In this document: one piece after another, positions 61,534 to 64,000 of the stretch
Position numbering within the stretch: the first letter of the stretch is position 1
How the letters are laid out: each line of letters opens with the position of its first letter
Source of the DNA: Bacteroidales bacterium
Lineage (GTDB): Bacteria; Bacteroidota; Bacteroidia; Bacteroidales; UBA932
Assembly: GCA_017443845.1 (NCBI GenBank)
Contig: JAFSXX010000029.1
Location: forward strand, 48,670 to 112,669
DNA: 64,000 nucleotides
Direction of reading: 5' to 3'
Notes under the pieces: model-generated
Databases searched by the model: none
Seen by the model: only the letters and a program-made list of their open reading frames with translations
Told to the model about the DNA's origin: nothing
Translations under genes and position numbers: made by a program

Positions 61534-63111
61534 ATGAAAAATATTAGATTATTCTCGATAATACTCCTCCTCGCGGCCTTTACGGCCTGCTCCGAGGATG
61601 CTTTGGAAATGAGTCCCACCACAGCAGTTTCCGGAACCAGTATGTTCGATAACGCGACTGCTGCCCTCGTCCCCCTGAACGGTATCTACTGTGCGATGCA
61701 CAAGACAGGCTGGACCACCTCCGGCGACCGTCCCCACAACTGGGCTGTCCGTGCCGATATGCTCGCCGCCGACCTGATGGGTGACGATATGGTCATCTTC
61801 ACCCGCAGCAGCGGATATTTCTGGAGGGATCATGCCTACACGATGAAAGAGCGCTGGACCAATACCGGTTCCCGTTCCTATGTCACCTGGTACGGCTACT
61901 ATACCTATATCGCAAACGCCAACTATATCATCGCAGCCGAGAATACCATGGACGGTGAGAAGGCGGATATCAATTATGTCATAGGCCAGGCTTACGCCAT
62001 CCGCGGCTACAGTTACTTCCAGCTGGCAAGGTGGTTCTCCCGTACCTACAAGGGGCACGAGAGTGATCCCTGCGTGCCGCTCTACACCGAGCCCAGCGTC
62101 GCCGGAACCCAGGGCAAACCCCGCGAGACGGTGGAAAATATCTACAAGCAGATCGTCGCCGACCTCGACAAGGCTATCACACTGCTCAATCCGGAAGGCG
62201 GCAATTGTTATACCCATACCCACATCACCCATCTGGACTACTATTCCGTCAACGGACTCCGCGCGCAGGTCGCCCTCGAGATGAACGACTGGGCGAAGGC
62301 TCAGTCCTGCGCCCACATCGCCCGCAGCAATACCAAGATCGGCGAGGGGACCGACCTGACGGACGGAATGAACAAGACCACCTACAAGAACGTCATGTGG
62401 GGTATGATCAATACCATCGATGTCATCCACTATCAGCGTATGCTCGCAGCACATATGGATCAGGGCCACGGCTACACCACGGCTTACGGCGCGCGCGATC
62501 CCAAGTATGTGACGCCCTGGCTTTACAGCAAGATGGGAGAGAAGGACGTCCGCCGCGCATGGTGGACTCAGGTTTCCAACAATAATACGAAATCCAGGAT
62601 AGAGGGCGGCATCGGCTATTGGCAGGACAAGTTCCGCTATCAGGATCCGACTACTTATACAGGCGACTATATCTTTATGCGCAACGAGGAGATGCTGCTC
62701 ATAGAGGCCGAGGCCCTCTGCCGCCAGAAGAAGGACAGCGAGGCGCGCGCGCTGCTGCTCGAACTGATGGCTAAGCGCGATCCCGATTATACCTGCACCA
62801 AGACCGGTGACAGCCTCGGAGCATTGACGACGACGCTTACCGGCTCGCTGCTCGAAGAAATCCTCATCCAGAAGCGTATAGAACTCTGGGCCGAGGGAGA
62901 GCGCATTTTCGAGATCAAGCGCCTGAAGCAGGGCTTCGAGCGCCTCTCCTCGCAGGGCTTCGAGGCACGCACAATCTCCTCGGTCATTCCGATGAGCCTC
63001 TCGAACCCCGAGTCGTATGCCTGGGTGATGCCTATTCCCCAGACCGAGTTCGACGGCAATACGAGCCTCAATCTTGAGAAAGACCAGAATCCTCTCGGCG
63101 ACGGACTGTAG
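61534..63111 (+). CDS. SusD/RagB-family nutrient-binding lipoprotein
   Basis: 525 residues. Lipobox AFTACSED, then YVIGQAYAIRGYSYFQLARW early and a C-terminal RIELWAEGERIFEIKRLKQG and WVMPIPQTEFDGN, the SusD hallmarks. It caps the SusC barrel encoded just upstream. The ligand is probably a peptide or peptidoglycan fragment if the dipeptide epimerase that follows belongs to the locus, but this is inference. It is followed by 52 bp and the epimerase gene. Confidence 0.95.
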   Translation: MKNIRLFSIILLLAAFTACSEDALEMSPTTAVSGTSMFDNATAALVPLNGIYCAMHKTGWTTSGDRPHNWAVRADMLAADLMGDDMVIFTRSSGYFWRDHAYTMKERWTNTGSRSYVTWYGYYTYIANANYIIAAENTMDGEKADINYVIGQAYAIRGYSYFQLARWFSRTYKGHESDPCVPLYTEPSVAGTQGKPRETVENIYKQIVADLDKAITLLNPEGGNCYTHTHITHLDYYSVNGLRAQVALEMNDWAKAQSCAHIARSNTKIGEGTDLTDGMNKTTYKNVMWGMINTIDVIHYQRMLAAHMDQGHGYTTAYGARDPKYVTPWLYSKMGEKDVRRAWWTQVSNNNTKSRIEGGIGYWQDKFRYQDPTTYTGDYIFMRNEEMLLIEAEALCRQKKDSEARALLLELMAKRDPDYTCTKTGDSLGALTTTLTGSLLEEILIQKRIELWAEGERIFEIKRLKQGFERLSSQGFEARTISSVIPMSLSNPESYAWVMPIPQTEFDGNTSLNLEKDQNPLGDGL

Positions 63112-63163
63112 CAGTGTGGAGAAAAGTTTCTAAATTTGTAGGAGAAACTTTGAAATTACCGTT

Positions 63164-64000
63164 ATGTACAGACGCGATTTTATAAAAGTGTCGGCGGCTG
63201 CGGCAGCAGCCGCCGCTCTTTCTCCGGCACTGATCTCCTGCGGTGGAAATGCAGGAGGCAGGAAGCGGGTTGGCAAGGGAGGCCCGCTCAAGATGAGCTA
63301 TTACCCCTATGTGGTTGAGCTTCAGCATACTTTCACCATCTCCGGCTTCTCGCGCGACACCACTACGGTGCTGCTGGTGGAGATCGAATATGACGGAGTG
63401 ACCGGATATGGCGAGGCTGCGCTCCCTCCTTATATGGTGGGGCAGACGCTCGAGACTGCTTCGGCTTTCCTTGACAAGGTGGATCTCTCCCGTTTCAGCG
63501 ATCCGTTCGAGATGGACGAGATTCTCGGTTATGTGGACTCCCTGGCGGAGGGAATGTCCTGCCCCAAGTGCGGCATTGACATCGCCCTACACGACCTTGT
63601 AGGCAAATTGCTCGGCAAGCCCGTTTACAAGCTGTGGGGCTATAACAAGGAGAATACTCCCGACACCTCCTACACCATCGGAATGGACACGAAGGAGGTC
63701 ATCATCCAGAAGACCAACGAGGCGGCTCCCTACAATATCCTCAAGGTAAAGCTGGGCTCCACCGAGGCGGAGGACAAGATGATTGTCGAGACCATCCGCG
63801 AAGTAACCGACAAACCCATCGTGGTTGACGCCAATCAGGGCTGGAAAGACAAATTCTACGCTCTCGACATGATCTGCTGGCTCAAGGAGAAGGGGGTGAA
63901 GTTCGTGGAGCAGCCTATGCCCAAGACAGTCTTTGACGATATGGCCTGGGTTACCGAGCGCAGCCCGCTGCCCACCATCGCCGACGAATCCTGCCAGAGG
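63164..64000 (+). CDS. Dipeptide epimerase of the enolase superfamily, 3' end outside window
   Basis: 279 codons present, cut off by the window end. It begins MYRRDFIKVSAAAAAAAALS, a twin-arginine signal that ends in the lipobox ALISCGG, so it is a Tat-exported lipoprotein. Enolase-superfamily residues are visible: KVKLGS (KxK acid/base), VVDANQGW (metal Asp), VEQPMP (metal Glu) and IADES (metal Asp). The muconate-lactonizing N-domain has TTTVLLVEIEYDGVTGYGEA. Similar Bacteroidota proteins epimerise L-Ala-D/L-Glu or other dipeptides. It probably acts on what the SusCD pair imports. Confidence 0.9.
   Translation, partial: MYRRDFIKVSAAAAAAAALSPALISCGGNAGGRKRVGKGGPLKMSYYPYVVELQHTFTISGFSRDTTTVLLVEIEYDGVTGYGEAALPPYMVGQTLETASAFLDKVDLSRFSDPFEMDEILGYVDSLAEGMSCPKCGIDIALHDLVGKLLGKPVYKLWGYNKENTPDTSYTIGMDTKEVIIQKTNEAAPYNILKVKLGSTEAEDKMIVETIREVTDKPIVVDANQGWKDKFYALDMICWLKEKGVKFVEQPMPKTVFDDMAWVTERSPLPTIADESCQR

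Overview
The window is a stretch of a Bacteroidota chromosome, most likely order Bacteroidales and possibly a Rikenellaceae/Alistipes-like gut species. The evidence is SusC/SusD pairs, BACON and DUF4988 lipoproteins, a GH109 enzyme, an S46 dipeptidyl peptidase, an ECF sigma/FecR switch, the str-type ribosomal operon, and promoters of the Bacteroidota type (TTTG, 19-20 bp spacer, TAnnTTTG) in front of many genes. Base composition is GC-rich (by eye in the high 50s percent). A few AT-rich or intermediate patches stand out as acquired. The species assignment is inference.

Layout. 1-3.2 kb: tail of a SusD-type gene and a companion surface lipoprotein. 3.2-4.6 kb: MATE transporter. 4.66-8.02 kb: rpsL-rpsG-fusA-rpsJ, which stops after rpsJ; a tRNA-Met and a DUF4143-type ATPase follow where rplC would be expected, and a copy of the rpsJ 3' end lies beyond the ATPase. 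9.6-10.3 kb: gene-free, with palindromes. 10.3-14.5 kb: GH109, a glycerophosphodiesterase, IspF and an FrhB-like iron-sulfur protein. 14.65-19.3 kb: operon of a BACON lipoprotein, a BspA-like repeat protein and a C10 protease. 19.3-23.5 kb: HAD phosphatase, EEP nuclease/phosphatase, acyltransferase and Omp85-like barrel. 23.5-28.1 kb: three tandem DUF4988 lipoproteins. 29.0-30.7 kb: C69 dipeptidase. 31.1-39.9 kb: BACON lipoprotein, TonB receptor, DUF4876, DUF6850 and a DPP7-type S46 peptidase, which looks like a peptide capture and digestion locus.

40.65-43.15 kb is an AT-rich island of orphan toxin/immunity modules. It contains a TNT-type NAD-glycohydrolase toxin domain without its carrier protein, and it is bounded by a 79-bp direct repeat of the asd promoter and start. 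43.2-47.5 kb: asd, cdaA (c-di-AMP synthase) and mutS2. 48.8-52.5 kb: a six-gene redox-signalling cluster (two DRTGG proteins, two HATPase proteins, an [FeFe]-hydrogenase-like protein and a PHP protein), then radA.

The most striking structure is at 53.97-56.21 kb. A single-strand HUH (Y1/RAYT-like) transposase gene sits between two tandem arrays, each of eleven hairpin-forming repeats with a 51-bp period. A twelfth, degenerate unit, in phase with the right array, contains the stop codon of the transposase. A related solo hairpin lies about 44 kb away.

56.3 kb to the end: ECF sigma factor divergent from FecR anti-sigma, an STN-containing SusC, SusD and the start of a Tat-exported dipeptide epimerase.
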